Assembly: GCA_963840095.1 (NCBI GenBank)
Contig: CAWIXN010000002.1
Coordinates: 248,001-312,000 of the forward strand
Source: DATBGO01 sp963840095
GTDB taxonomy: Bacteria > Actinomycetota > Actinomycetes > Streptosporangiales > Streptosporangiaceae
Reading direction: 5' to 3'
Length of the DNA stretch: 64,000 bases
How positions within the stretch are numbered: position 1 is the first letter of the stretch; each line of letters begins with the position of its first letter. The notes under the pieces were generated by a model. It worked only from the letters and a program-made list of their open reading frames with translations, was not told where the DNA came from and ran no database searches. Below, one piece after another: positions 55,891 through 64,000 of this stretch. The position numbers and the translations under genes were made by a program.

Positions 55891-56826
55891 ATGCGGACGA
55901 GACGGGACCAGCCCATCCAGATCAAGACACCCGGCCAGCTAGCCGCGATGCGGGAGGCCGGCCTGGTGGTGGCGCGCGCCCTGCAGGCGGCAGCGGCCGC
56001 GGTGGCGCCCGGGATCAGCACGGCTGAGCTGGACGCCATCGCCGACCGGGTCATCCGTGCGGCGGGCGCGGTGCCATCGTTTAGGGGCTATCACGGTTTC
56101 CCCGCGACGATCTGTACCTCGATCAACGACGAGATCGTGCATGGGATCCCCAGCCCAAGCAGGCGGCTGGCCGCCGGGGACCTCATCTCGATCGACTGCG
56201 GCGCGATCGTCTCAGGCTGGCATGGCGACGCCGCCGTGACCGTGGGCGTCGGGCCGGTCAGCGCCGAGCTGTCCGCCCTGGCCGACGCCTGCGAGCTGGC
56301 CCTGTGGTCCGGCCTGGCGCAGGCCGTGCCGGGCCGCCGCCTCACCGACATCTCGCACGCCGTGGAGGCCAGCGCCCGGGCCAGCGGCGAGTACGGCATC
56401 GTGCAGGAGTACGTCGGGCACGGGATCGGCAGCGAGATGCACATGGACCCGCCGGTGCCCAATTACGGCAAACCGGGCCGGGGCCCGGTGCTGACCGAGG
56501 GCATGACACTGGCCGTCGAGCCGATGCTGATCCTCGGGGGACGGCACACCCGGCTACTCGACGACGGGTGGACGGTGGTCAGCGCGGACGGGACCTGGTC
56601 GGCGCATTTCGAGCACACGGTGGCGATCACGGCCAACGGGCCTCGCGTGCTGACCGCGCAGGACGGCGGGGTGAGCGGCTTCGCGATGCTGCGCGAGCGG
56701 GGCGGGGCCGGACAGCCGGTGCCCGGACGGCCAGAGCCCGGACCGGGGGGCGCGGCCCGCCAGCCGCGGACGGGGGCGGGGGGATCCGCGTCGCGGGTGC
56801 CTGCCGGAGCGCGAGTAAAGGACTGA
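55891..56826 (+). CDS. map: type I methionine aminopeptidase with C-terminal tail
   Basis: 311 residues. IQIKTPGQLAAMREAGLVVA start, PSFRGYHGFPATICTSINDE, metal ligands in ISIDCGAIVSGWHGDAAVTV, YVGHGIGSEMHMDPPVPNYG and LAVEPMLILGG. Removes N-terminal Met from nascent chains. The last about 50 residues are Gly/Pro/Arg low complexity and beyond the usual C-terminus. Confidence 0.96.
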   Translation: MRTRRDQPIQIKTPGQLAAMREAGLVVARALQAAAAAVAPGISTAELDAIADRVIRAAGAVPSFRGYHGFPATICTSINDEIVHGIPSPSRRLAAGDLISIDCGAIVSGWHGDAAVTVGVGPVSAELSALADACELALWSGLAQAVPGRRLTDISHAVEASARASGEYGIVQEYVGHGIGSEMHMDPPVPNYGKPGRGPVLTEGMTLAVEPMLILGGRHTRLLDDGWTVVSADGTWSAHFEHTVAITANGPRVLTAQDGGVSGFAMLRERGGAGQPVPGRPEPGPGGAARQPRTGAGGSASRVPAGARVKD

Positions 56827-56835
56827 GGAGGGCTG

Positions 56836-57315
56836 ATGGCGGCCGACCCCAGGATCCGGGCGTCCGATGAGGACCGGGACCGCACGGTGACGCTGCTACG
56901 GGAGCACCATGCGGCGGGCAGGCTGACCGTCGAGGAGTTCAACGAGCGGATCGACAAGGCTTACCAGGCGAAGACCATCGGCGAGCTGGACGACCTGATG
57001 GCCGACCTGCCGAGTATCGACCTGTACCGGCTGCCTGACGCCTCGCTGCCGCGCTACCGCGGGCCGCACCCGGGCGGGAGTTCCCTGATGCAGGCCTCGG
57101 GCGGCCTGGCCAGAGGACATGGCAGGTTCTCCCCGGTCTGGCTGGCCGCATTCGGGTCTTGGCTGTCGGTCAGCCTGATCTGCTTCGTGATCTGGGTGGC
57201 CATGGGGGCCAGCGGCCTGGCCTGGCCGATCCTGGTCGCCGGGCCGCTCGGGGCCATCCTGCTCGGCCGCTGGATCGCCGGCGGCGATCCCGGCGGCGGC
57301 CACCGGCCGCGCTGA
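56836..57315 (+). CDS. DUF1707 and 2TM domain-containing protein
   Basis: 159 residues. The N-terminal IRASDEDRDRTVTLLREHHA, AGRLTVEEFNERIDKAYQAK and TIGELDDLMADLP are the DUF1707 signature found across actinobacteria. Two C-terminal membrane helices follow (AAFGSWLSVSLICFVIWVAM and WPILVAGPLGAILLG). Function not established; DUF1707 is sometimes fused to regulators or membrane anchors. It lies 9 bp after map, so is probably co-transcribed. Confidence 0.85.
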   Translation: MAADPRIRASDEDRDRTVTLLREHHAAGRLTVEEFNERIDKAYQAKTIGELDDLMADLPSIDLYRLPDASLPRYRGPHPGGSSLMQASGGLARGHGRFSPVWLAAFGSWLSVSLICFVIWVAMGASGLAWPILVAGPLGAILLGRWIAGGDPGGGHRPR

Positions 57316-57687
57316 GGCCGGGAATTTCCCCGCCCCTCCTGCGGTTAAGAGGAAGGCACGGGGCGAATCTGCCCCGGGTTCGCATTGTCGGCGGGTCTCG
57401 CGTAGACTCTGCTCCGGCCCATAAGCTGCCATCTGGCGTATGGCCTCAGGCCGTTGCGTGATGGCAGACGTCTAACAGGCCGCCCGTGGCCGGAGGGCCG
57501 TGCGAGAGCGCGAGCCGGACCGCGGGGGAAGCCCCAACGATGACCGCATGAGCCGCGGCGCGACCAGCAATGGCCGAGCCGCCTGACGATGAGTACCCAG
57601 CACCACCACAAGTAACAAGTAAGCCAGAACCAAAGCGAGCCACCGGCCAAGGCCAGGCAGCGAACCTATCAGCGAAGCGCGGAGGAC
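57316..57687 (+). promoter_or_regulatory. infA promoter and structured leader
   Basis: 372 bases without a gene. A CGGGGC/GCCCCG hairpin (57359-57376) may end the map unit. A promoter candidate TTCGCA (57379-57384), 18-bp spacer, TAGACT (57403-57408) follows. The new transcript would soon form GCCATC/GATGGC (57428-57433 with 57460-57465) around GGCCT/AGGCC. The last 100 bases before infA are A/C-rich and unstructured-looking. Confidence 0.6.
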
Positions 57688-57909
57688 ATGCCCAAGAAAG
57701 ACGGCGCCATTGAGATCGAGGGCACGGTCGTGGAATCACTGCCGAATGCCTTCTTCAGGGTGGAGTTGGACAACGGGCACAAAGTCCTGGCTCACATCAG
57801 CGGAAAGATGCGGATGCACTACATCCGGATCCTCCCCGATGACCGGGTCGTCGTTGAGCTGAGCCCCTACGACCTCAGTCGCGGGCGGATTGTCTACCGG
57901 TACAAGTAA
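57688..57909 (+). CDS. infA: translation initiation factor IF-1
   Basis: 73 residues. KKDGAIEIEGTVVESLPNAF, FRVELDNGHKVLAHISGKMR and IRILPDDRVVVELSPYDLSR form the S1-like OB fold. GGAGG precedes the ATG closely. Binds the A site during initiation. Confidence 0.98.
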   Translation: MPKKDGAIEIEGTVVESLPNAFFRVELDNGHKVLAHISGKMRMHYIRILPDDRVVVELSPYDLSRGRIVYRYK

Positions 57910-57963
57910 ACAGGCTGAAGGCGCGGCGGGCTCAATGGCTCCTGGCGCCCGAGGAGAGCAGCG

Positions 57964-58077
57964 ATGAAGGTCAAGCCGAGTGTGAAGAAGATCTGCAGCA
58001 AGTGCCGGATCATCCGCCGGCATGGCCGCGTCATGGTCATCTGCACAGACCCGAGGCACAAGCAGCGTCAGGGCTGA
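57964..58077 (+). CDS. rpmJ: 50S ribosomal protein L36 (zinc-binding form)
   Basis: 37 residues: KVKPSVKKICSKCRIIRRHG then RVMVICTDPRHKQRQG. The CxxC...C...H pattern is the zinc-binding C+ form of L36. Lies 54 bp after infA and before rpsM, as expected. ATG at 57964 with GAGAGCAG upstream. Confidence 0.95.
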   Translation: MKVKPSVKKICSKCRIIRRHGRVMVICTDPRHKQRQG

Positions 58078-58226
58078 GCAGCACGGTAAGTAGCAGACAC
58101 GCACCGCAGTCCGCGGTCGGCCACCGGCTGGCCGCGGATTACCCCGGAGGAGGCCGGGGCCCGGTCCGGGCAGGGACGCAGGGAGCGGCGCGCAGGACCT
58201 CCGCGACAGAAGGAGAACTGCCCAGG

Positions 58227-58607
58227 ATGGCACGCCTCGTCGGCGTCGACCTGCCGCGTGACAAGCGGCTCGAGGTCGCACTTACCTACGTCTACGGAAT
58301 CGGCCGTACCCGTGCGCTTGAGACCCTCAGCGCCACCGGCGTCAGCGGCGATACCCGCGTCCACGACCTCAGCGACGATGACCTCCTGCGGCTGCGGGAC
58401 TGGATCGACGCCACCTACAAGGTGGAAGGTGACCTGCGCCGCGAGGTGCAGGCCGACATCCGCCGCAAGGTCGAGATCGGGTGCTATCAGGGGATCAGGC
58501 ACCGCCGCGGGCTGCCCGTGCACGGCCAGCGCACGCAGACCAATGCCCGCACCAGGAAGGGCAAGAAGAAGACCGTCGCCGGCAAGAAGAAGGCCGGGAA
58601 GAAGTAG
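58227..58607 (+). CDS. rpsM: 30S ribosomal protein S13
   Basis: 126 residues from ATG at 58227 after AAGGAGAA. ARLVGVDLPRDKRLEVALTY, VYGIGRTRALETLSATGV, and RRGLPVHGQRTQTNARTRKG are diagnostic. Head protein contacting both tRNA and the 50S. Confidence 0.98.
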   Translation: MARLVGVDLPRDKRLEVALTYVYGIGRTRALETLSATGVSGDTRVHDLSDDDLLRLRDWIDATYKVEGDLRREVQADIRRKVEIGCYQGIRHRRGLPVHGQRTQTNARTRKGKKKTVAGKKKAGKK

Positions 58608-58679
58608 TCCGCGCCGGGCCAGCCTCCGCAGGCGGCCCGGCATCAGCGGTCCGACCACCTCAGGGACTAAGGGAGCAGG

Positions 58680-59081
58680 ATGCCTCCGAAGAGCCGGGCC
58701 GGCGTCAAGAAAGTGCGCCGGAAGGAACGAAAGAACATCGCGCACGGGCACGCGCACATCAAGAGCACCTTCAACAACACCATCGTCTCCATCACCGACC
58801 CGGGCGGCAGCGTCATATCCTGGGCCTCGTCCGGCCAGGTGGGCTTCAAGGGCTCGCGCAAGTCGACGCCGTTCGCTGCCCAGATGGCGGCCGAGGCCGC
58901 GGCGCGTCGCGCGATGGAGCACGGCATGCGCAAGGTCGACGTGTTCGTGAAGGGCCCTGGCTCGGGGCGGGAAACCGCCATCAGGTCCCTGCAGGCGACC
59001 GGCCTGGAGGTCGGCTCGATCCAGGACGTCACCCCGGTTCCGCACAATGGCTGCCGCCCGCCCAAGCGGCGCCGGGTCTGA
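58680..59081 (+). CDS. rpsK: 30S ribosomal protein S11
   Basis: 133 residues. NIAHGHAHIKSTFNNTIVSI and GLEVGSIQDVTPVPHNGCRP are typical, with the closing PPKRRRV. Platform protein. Confidence 0.98.
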   Translation: MPPKSRAGVKKVRRKERKNIAHGHAHIKSTFNNTIVSITDPGGSVISWASSGQVGFKGSRKSTPFAAQMAAEAAARRAMEHGMRKVDVFVKGPGSGRETAIRSLQATGLEVGSIQDVTPVPHNGCRPPKRRRV

Positions 59082-59096
59082 GGAGTAAGCGACAAC

Positions 59097-59723
59097 ATGG
59101 CTCGATACACCGGCGCCGACTGCAAGCGCTGCCGCCGCGAGAAGACCAAGCTGTTCCTGAAGGGCGCCAAGTGCGACTCGCCGAAGTGCCCGATCGAGAT
59201 CCGGCCCTACCCGCCGGGCGAGCACGGCAGGAACCGCCCCAAGGAGAGCGAGTACCTGCTGCAGACTAGGGAGAAGCAGAAGGCCAAGCGCATCTACGGG
59301 ATCCTTGAGCAGCAGTTCCACAACTACTACACCGAGGCGACCCGGACCCGCGGCAAGACCGGCGACGCGCTGCTCCAGATCCTGGAGACGCGGCTGGACA
59401 ACGTGATCTACCGGGCCGGCTTCGCCAAGAGCAGGGACATGGCCAGGCAGCTGGTCGGGCACGGCCACGTCCTGGTCAACGGGCGCAAGGTCGACATCCC
59501 GTCCTACCGGGTGAGCGAGGCCGACATCGTCCAGATCGCGGCCAAGTCGGTGGAGCTGACCCCGTTCGTGGTGGCCCGCGCCGAGGCGGGCGAGCGGACC
59601 GTCCCCGCCTGGCTCGAGGTGATCCCCGACAAGATGCGTATCCTCGTTCATGCGCTCCCGGTCCGGGCCCAGATCGACACCCAGGTCCAGGAACAGCTCA
59701 TCGTCGAGCTCTACTCGAAGTAA
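59097..59723 (+). CDS. rpsD: 30S ribosomal protein S4
   Basis: 208 residues. ARYTGADCKRCRREKTKLFL and CDSPKCPIEIRPYPPGEHGR supply a zinc-binding Cys set (C+ form). S4 domain: ETRLDNVIYRAGFAKSRDMA, RQLVGHGHVLVNGRKVDIPS. In E. coli S4 autoregulates the alpha operon. Confidence 0.98.
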   Translation: MARYTGADCKRCRREKTKLFLKGAKCDSPKCPIEIRPYPPGEHGRNRPKESEYLLQTREKQKAKRIYGILEQQFHNYYTEATRTRGKTGDALLQILETRLDNVIYRAGFAKSRDMARQLVGHGHVLVNGRKVDIPSYRVSEADIVQIAAKSVELTPFVVARAEAGERTVPAWLEVIPDKMRILVHALPVRAQIDTQVQEQLIVELYSK

Positions 59724-59729
59724 CCCACT

Positions 59730-59756
59730 GCGGGCCTGCCGTGGCGGCAGGCCCGC
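59730..59756 (+). terminator. hairpin after rpsD
   Basis: GCGGGCCTGCC (59730-59740) pairs perfectly with GGCAGGCCCGC (59746-59756), loop GTGGC. No T tract. It probably partly separates rpoA-rplQ from the upstream ribosomal genes. Confidence 0.65.
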
Positions 59757-59788
59757 GCCAATGGCGGCTTCCGGCCGTCAGCGGGAAT

Positions 59789-59811
59789 GACTGGCGGGGG
59801 AGCCGCCAGTC
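59789..59811 (+). promoter_or_regulatory. second hairpin in the rpsD-rpoA spacer
   Basis: GACTGGCGG (59789-59797) pairs perfectly with CCGCCAGTC (59803-59811), loop GGGAG. It lies 47 bp before rpoA and could be part of a translational control structure or a processing site. Confidence 0.5.
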
Positions 59812-59858
59812 AAGAAGTCGCGATCGTCATATAGCGGGCATCGCGGGAAGGAATACCC

Positions 59859-60875
59859 ATGCTCATCGCCCAGCGTCCGAGCCTCACCGAAGATCAGGTC
59901 GACGAATTCAGGTCCAGGTTCGTCATCGAGCCGCTCGAGCCGGGGTTCGGCTACACGATCGGTAACTCGATCCGCCGCACCCTGCTGTCCTCCATTCCTG
60001 GTGCGGCGGTGACCAGCATCAGGATCGAGGGGGTCCTGCACGAGTTTTCTACCGTGCCCGGGATCGCCGAGGACGTCACCGACATCATCCTCAACCTCAA
60101 GGAACTAGTCGTCTCCTCCGAGCACGACGAGCCGGTGCCGATGTACCTGCGCAAGCAGGGGCCGGGGCCGGTCACGGCGGCGGACATCGCCCCGCCGGCC
60201 GGCGTCGAGGTGCACAACCCCGACCTGCACATCGCCACCCTGAACAGCAAGGGCAAGCTGGAGATGGAGCTGACGGTCGAGCGCGGCCGCGGTTACGTGT
60301 CGGCGGCCCAGAACAAGCAGCCGGGGCAGGAGATCGGCCGGATCCCGATCGACTCGATCTACTCGCCGGTCATGCGGGTGACCTACAAGGTCGAGGCCAC
60401 CCGGGTCGAGCAGCGCACCGACTTCGACAAGCTGATCCTGGACGTGGAGACCAAGCCGTGCATGCGGCCCAGGGACGCGGTGGCCAGCGCCGGGAAGACC
60501 CTGGTCGAGCTGTTCGGGCTGGCCAGGGAGCTGAATGTCGACGCCGAGGGCATCGACATCGGCCCGTCGCCGACCGACGCCGCGCTCGCCGCGGATCTGG
60601 CGCTGCCGATCGAGGAGCTGAACCTGACCGTCCGCTCCTACAACTGCCTCAAGCGCGAGGGCATCCACACCGTCGGCGAGCTCGTCGCCCGCAGCGAGCA
60701 GGATCTGCTCGACATCCGCAACTTCGGCGCGAAGTCGATCGAGGAAGTCAAGCAGAAGCTGATCGACATGGGCCTCGCGCTCAAGGACTCACCGCCCGGG
60801 TTCGACCCCGGGACGGCGGCTGACAGCTACGGGGCGGACGACGACGAGAGCTACGTCGAAACCGAGCAGTACTGA
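59859..60875 (+). CDS. rpoA: DNA-directed RNA polymerase subunit alpha
   Basis: 338 residues. N-terminal assembly domain (VIEPLEPGFGYTIGNSIRRT, LLSSIPGAAVTSIRIEGVLH) and the C-terminal domain (LPIEELNLTVRSYNCLKREG, RNFGAKSIEEVKQKLIDMGL) that contacts UP elements and activators. Full length. Confidence 0.98.
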   Translation: MLIAQRPSLTEDQVDEFRSRFVIEPLEPGFGYTIGNSIRRTLLSSIPGAAVTSIRIEGVLHEFSTVPGIAEDVTDIILNLKELVVSSEHDEPVPMYLRKQGPGPVTAADIAPPAGVEVHNPDLHIATLNSKGKLEMELTVERGRGYVSAAQNKQPGQEIGRIPIDSIYSPVMRVTYKVEATRVEQRTDFDKLILDVETKPCMRPRDAVASAGKTLVELFGLARELNVDAEGIDIGPSPTDAALAADLALPIEELNLTVRSYNCLKREGIHTVGELVARSEQDLLDIRNFGAKSIEEVKQKLIDMGLALKDSPPGFDPGTAADSYGADDDESYVETEQY

Positions 60876-60923
60876 CCGGCCGGGCGACCGCCCGGCAGGC
60901 AGCGAACCGAGGAGAAGTTCCCG

Positions 60924-61520
60924 ATGCCCACGCCCACCAAGGGCCCGCGTCTTGGCGGCAGCTCGGCCCATCAGCGGCATATGCTGGCGAACCTGGCCAC
61001 GGCGCTGTTCGAGCACGGCAGGATCACCACGACCGAGGCGCGGGCGCGCAGGCTGCGGCCGGTCGCCGAGCGGCTGATCACCTTCGCCAAGCGAGGTGAC
61101 CTGCACGCCCGCCGCCAGGTGATGACTGTCGTCACGGACAAGAGCGTCGTGCATACGCTGTTCGCCGACATCGGGCCGAGCTTCGCCACCCGCGAGGGCG
61201 GCTATACGCGGATCACCAAGGTCGGGCCGCGCAAGGGCGATAACGCCGCGCTCGCGGTGATCGAGCTGGTCCGGGAGGAGGCCGAGGCGAAGCCGCGCCG
61301 CCGCCGGGCCCGCCGGTCGCAGCCGGCCGCGAGCCCGGCCACCGACCGGCCGCGCCAGACCCGGCGCGGCGCCGCGGACGCCGATGCAGAGCCGGCCAGT
61401 GCTGCAGAGCCGGCCAGTGCTGCAGGCGGCCAGTGCTGCAGAGCCGGCCAGTGCTGCAGAGGCCGGGGCCGCCGCATCCGCCGCCGCGCCGCCGGAGGTC
61501 GCCGATTCAGCGGCCGATGA
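60924..61520 (+). CDS. rplQ: 50S ribosomal protein L17, tail frame disrupted
   Basis: As read, 198 residues. The L17 core is intact: KGPRLGGSSAHQRHMLANLA, TALFEHGRITTTEARARRLR, RRQVMTVVTDKSVVHTLFAD and AVIELVREE. From codon about 155 the tail is coded by 18-bp repeats (61386-61455), of which the third unit lacks 2 nt. After it the frame switches to a Cys/Arg-rich end at 61520. The alternative frame gives a normal actinobacterial Ala/Glu/Asp-rich tail (AADEEAADGGGADTPAAGSD) to a stop at 61629. The ribosomal core should work either way. Confidence 0.94.
   Translation: MPTPTKGPRLGGSSAHQRHMLANLATALFEHGRITTTEARARRLRPVAERLITFAKRGDLHARRQVMTVVTDKSVVHTLFADIGPSFATREGGYTRITKVGPRKGDNAALAVIELVREEAEAKPRRRRARRSQPAASPATDRPRQTRRGAADADAEPASAAEPASAAGGQCCRAGQCCRGRGRRIRRRAAGGRRFSGR
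61386..61455 (+). repeat. 18-bp tandem repeat with one 2-nt-short unit, in rplQ
   Basis: GCAGAGCCGGCCAGTGCT at 61386-61403, 61404-61421 and 61438-61455; the unit at 61422-61437 is only 16 nt. In frame the unit codes AEPASA. The short unit moves the downstream sequence into another frame. Confidence 0.92.
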
Positions 61521-61705
61521 CGCGGCGGCCGCGGCGGCCGAGGGCTCCGGAGGCGACGCCGCAGACGAGGAGGCGGCGGACGGCGGCGGAGCCGACACGC
61601 CAGCCGCAGGCAGCGACGCGGAGGCCTGACGAGCGGGCCGAGCCGACGAGCGGCCTGAGCCCGACAGCCGACGAGCGGCCTGAGCCCCGCAACCGGGACG
61701 GGCGC

Positions 61706-62581
61706 GTGACGGCCCGCAGCGGCCCGCTCGCGCGCGATCGGGTCGAACCCGGCCCAGCTACCCTCCGCCTGCGCCTGGACCTGTCCTACGACGGCTCAGC
61801 CTTTCACGGCTGGAGTCGGCAGCCGGGCCTGCGGACCGTCCAGCAGCTGGTTGAAGAAGCGCTCGGCAGGATCCTGGGCCTGCAGGCGCCGCCTGCCCTG
61901 ACCGTAGCGGGCCGTACCGACGCCGGGGTCCACGCGCGCGGCCAGGTCGCGCACGCCGATGTCACCGCCGAATCCTGGGACCGGGCGGGCGGCAACATGC
62001 TGCGGCGGCTGGGCCGGTTGCTGCCGCCGGACATCCGGGTGCACGCCGTGCGCCCCGCTCCGGACGGATTCGATGCCCGGTTCTCCGCGCTATGGCGCCG
62101 GTATACCTACCGGGTCTGCGATGACCCGGGCCGGGCGGACCCCCTGCGCAGGCACGACACGTTGTGGTACCAGCGCCAGATTGACATCGCGCGGATAAAC
62201 GAGGCCGCGGCGGACTGCCTTGGCACCCGCGACTTCGCCGCATTCTGCAGGCGCCGGGAAGGCGCCAGCACCGTGCGTGAGCTGCTCCGGATGCAATGGA
62301 CCCGGCCGGAGCCCGGCCTCGCGGTCGCCACCGTGGCGGCGGACGGGTTTTGCCACAACATGGTCCGGGCGCTGACCGGGGCCATGCTGTCGGTGGGCGA
62401 CGGGACCAGGCCGTCCGGCTGGCTGGCCGACGTGCTGGCGGCCGGCGCCCGCGATCCTGCCGTGCATGTGGTCCCGCCGCACGGGCTGTGCCTGGAGGAG
62501 GTCCGTTACCCGGCCGACGCCGGGCTCTCGGCGCGGGCAGCGGTGACCCGGCGGGTCAGGCAGTCCGGGGCTTCCCGGTAA
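61706..62581 (+). CDS. truA: tRNA pseudouridine(38-40) synthase TruA
   Basis: 291 residues from GTG at 61706. LRLDLSYDGSAFHGWSRQPG, then the catalytic Asp in VAGRTDAGVHARGQVAH, and the C-terminal NMVRALTGAMLSVGDGTR. Modifies U38-U40 of the tRNA anticodon arm. Usual partner of rplQ. The 3' end overlaps the convergent gene by 26 bp. Confidence 0.96.
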   Translation: MTARSGPLARDRVEPGPATLRLRLDLSYDGSAFHGWSRQPGLRTVQQLVEEALGRILGLQAPPALTVAGRTDAGVHARGQVAHADVTAESWDRAGGNMLRRLGRLLPPDIRVHAVRPAPDGFDARFSALWRRYTYRVCDDPGRADPLRRHDTLWYQRQIDIARINEAAADCLGTRDFAAFCRRREGASTVRELLRMQWTRPEPGLAVATVAADGFCHNMVRALTGAMLSVGDGTRPSGWLADVLAAGARDPAVHVVPPHGLCLEEVRYPADAGLSARAAVTRRVRQSGASR

Positions 62582-64000
62582 CCAGGCGGCTGGCCAGGCT
62601 CAGGTTGGCGGTGTTCTGGATGAGACGGTTGCAGAACGCCTCGAGTTCCAGCCGCTCTGCCGTGGTCCCCGGGGCGTGCAGATCTGCGAACTCGGCCCAG
62701 ACCATGACCAGGTAGTGCCCCTTGATCTCGGTCTCCTCCAGGCCGGTCCCCTTGGTCAGGCGGCGGGTCGGCCCCCGGGCGGCCGGCAGCTGGGCGATGA
62801 AGTCGCCGCCGCCCGCCGCCTGGCCCGTCTTCTCCGCAGCCGTGACGCCGATCAGGTTCAGCACGCCGATGGTGCCCATCAGCTTGCTGTCACCAGACAG
62901 GTAGCTGGCCCGCATGACCTGGGTGCAACGACCGCGGCGGACCGCTGACTGCAGTGCTGAGCCGATCACGGCCCTGGCGCAGTTGGTCCCACTCCGCTCG
63001 ACGGTCCTGGCGTACCCGTTCCCTGCGACGGAGAAGGTGGCGGGAAAGAGCTCGGCCAGGGTGAGCGGCAAGGGGTCGGCGGCCCGGCTCTCGATATGCC
63101 CCCACGGCCCGAGCGGCGGAGTGGCCGTCGGCGCGGCCGATGAAGGCTGGCTGCTCGGGGGCGCCGTGCGCTTCGCCGCGGCGGCCGCCTGGCCGGTGCT
63201 GCGGTGGCTGCCGCCGAACCAGATGTAGGCGGCCGCGCTCGCCACCAGGGCAACGACCAGCGCGCACGCGAGCAGCACGCGCCGCAGCCGCCTCCCGCGG
63301 CGGGCGCGGGCGCGCGCGCGCCTGGACTGCGGACGCTCGGTGCGCGCGCCTGTGGCGCGCGGCAGGGCCGCCTGAGGGCTGGTCTGGTCGCGCTGGGCAC
63401 CGGAGGCGGGCTGCCCGGCCCGGTGGCCGCCGGTCCCGGTGGCGGAATGCTCATCCTGGCCGGGGCGGTCGGCCTGCGGCGGGTCAGCGAACGGCGTCCG
63501 CGGCGGGTCAGCGAACGGCGTCCGCGGCGCTGCCCAGCTACTCGTGAGCGGTCCGTCGACGACTTCCCAGGCCTGGGTCGAGGTGAGGTCGGCGGCCGGA
63601 TCGCTGACGGCCAGGACTGAATAGCCTGGCTCGGCGTAGCCGGCCTGCCCCGGCCCAGGCTCGCCGACCGCCAGCCCGGCCGGGCCGGACCCCGGATGCC
63701 AGGCCCCCGGATGCCAGGCCCCCGCGCTACCGGCCGGCTGAGGCTCCGGATCAGGGCCTGCTGCCCATCCGTCGGCGGCGCGGGCATCCGGGTAGGCCTC
63801 ATCCGCCTGCCTCGCGGTCCGGTTCCACGCGGAGAACTGGCCAGGGGGATAGACGGGCGGTGGCTGGCCCGGAGCGGGCGGGAAGCCCCGGACCGGGCCT
63901 TTGCCCGCCATGCCCGCGGTCGGCCCGTACCACCCGCCCCCCGGCCGGCCGGGGGCCTGGCGCCCTGCCTCGCCCCCGGCCGGCCGGGGGCCGGAGTACC
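62556..64000 (-). CDS. Pro-rich single-pass membrane protein of unknown function (5' end outside window)
   Basis: At least 451 residues from an ATG at 63911, but the frame stays open to the right edge with a similar Gly/Pro-rich composition, so the true start may lie beyond. A long Pro/Gly/Ala-rich cytoplasmic part carries two tandem TPFADPPR units and GAWHPGAWHPG. A basic ARARARRGRRLRR stretch precedes one helix (VLLACALVVALVASAAAYIW). The external domain of about 200 residues has two cysteines about 25 residues apart (GTNCARAVIG, GRCTQVMRASYLSGD) but no recognised family. Convergent with truA. Confidence 0.65.
   Translation of the reverse strand, partial: YSGPRPAGGEAGRQAPGRPGGGWYGPTAGMAGKGPVRGFPPAPGQPPPVYPPGQFSAWNRTARQADEAYPDARAADGWAAGPDPEPQPAGSAGAWHPGAWHPGSGPAGLAVGEPGPGQAGYAEPGYSVLAVSDPAADLTSTQAWEVVDGPLTSSWAAPRTPFADPPRTPFADPPQADRPGQDEHSATGTGGHRAGQPASGAQRDQTSPQAALPRATGARTERPQSRRARARARRGRRLRRVLLACALVVALVASAAAYIWFGGSHRSTGQAAAAAKRTAPPSSQPSSAAPTATPPLGPWGHIESRAADPLPLTLAELFPATFSVAGNGYARTVERSGTNCARAVIGSALQSAVRRGRCTQVMRASYLSGDSKLMGTIGVLNLIGVTAAEKTGQAAGGGDFIAQLPAARGPTRRLTKGTGLEETEIKGHYLVMVWAEFADLHAPGTTAERLELEAFCNRLIQNTANLSLASRLVTGKPRTA
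63486..63533. repeat. 24-bp in-frame tandem repeat, two copies
   Basis: GCGAACGGCGTCCGCGGCGG plus GTCA occurs twice in a row inside the Pro-rich membrane-protein gene and codes on the minus strand for two TPFADPPR units. Confidence 0.85.

Overview
This is a very GC-rich actinobacterial chromosome segment. It carries the core transcription and translation gene superclusters in the usual actinobacterial order: tRNA-Met, rpmG, hadA/hadB-like genes, murB, aspC, tRNA-Trp, secE-nusG, rplKA, rplJL, rpoBC, then the str, S10, spc and alpha operons ending in rpoA-rplQ-truA. The HadAB-like pair beside rpmG and secE, a TTG-start rpoB, DUF4331 and DUF1707 proteins, frequent GTG starts and uniformly zinc-binding L33, L36, S14 and S4 all fit Actinomycetes. 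I would guess a Streptosporangiales- or Frankiales-like lineage, but the order is an inference.

Positions 1-16500 are mostly accessory. There is the N-terminus of an MmpL-type exporter, then a divergently arranged catabolic cluster: an APC permease and a GntR/UTRA regulator on the minus strand, and a choline-kinase-like phosphotransferase, a dimethylglycine/sarcosine dehydrogenase-like flavoprotein and L-serine dehydratase on the plus strand. This reads as uptake and breakdown of an N-methylated amino compound toward glycine, serine and pyruvate. LtrA, a GNAT acetyltransferase, a methyltransferase and a Tat-signal/DUF4331 module follow. The core segment then starts with tRNA-Met, rpmG, hadAB-like genes and murB. 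A prepilin peptidase and adenosine deaminase precede aspC on the minus strand.

Positions 20289-32900 hold tRNA-Trp, secE-nusG-rplKA-rplJL-rpoBC. Probable leader hairpins lie before rplA and rplJ, and a consensus-like promoter lies before rpoB. Positions 33000-38870 hold a four-gene envelope-glycan block (two GT-C-like membrane proteins, a GT2 polyprenyl-phosphate glycosyltransferase and a methyltransferase) between rpoC and rpsL. Positions 38900-62581 are the str, S10, spc and alpha operons plus secY, adk, map, infA and truA. The window ends inside a Pro-rich single-pass membrane protein on the minus strand.

The main surprises are these. rplO (L15) carries an apparent 1-nt deletion, and the rplQ tail carries an apparent 2-nt deletion inside an 18-bp repeat. 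Two adjacent hairpins with mutually complementary loops lie upstream of the S10 operon. A large imperfect palindrome lies between rplA and rplJ. Tandem minisatellites are common, and three of them duplicate the 3' end and stop codon of a gene (ltrA, aspC, and the membrane protein after rpoC). Several core proteins carry unusual low-complexity extensions (NusG, L5, L10, Map).
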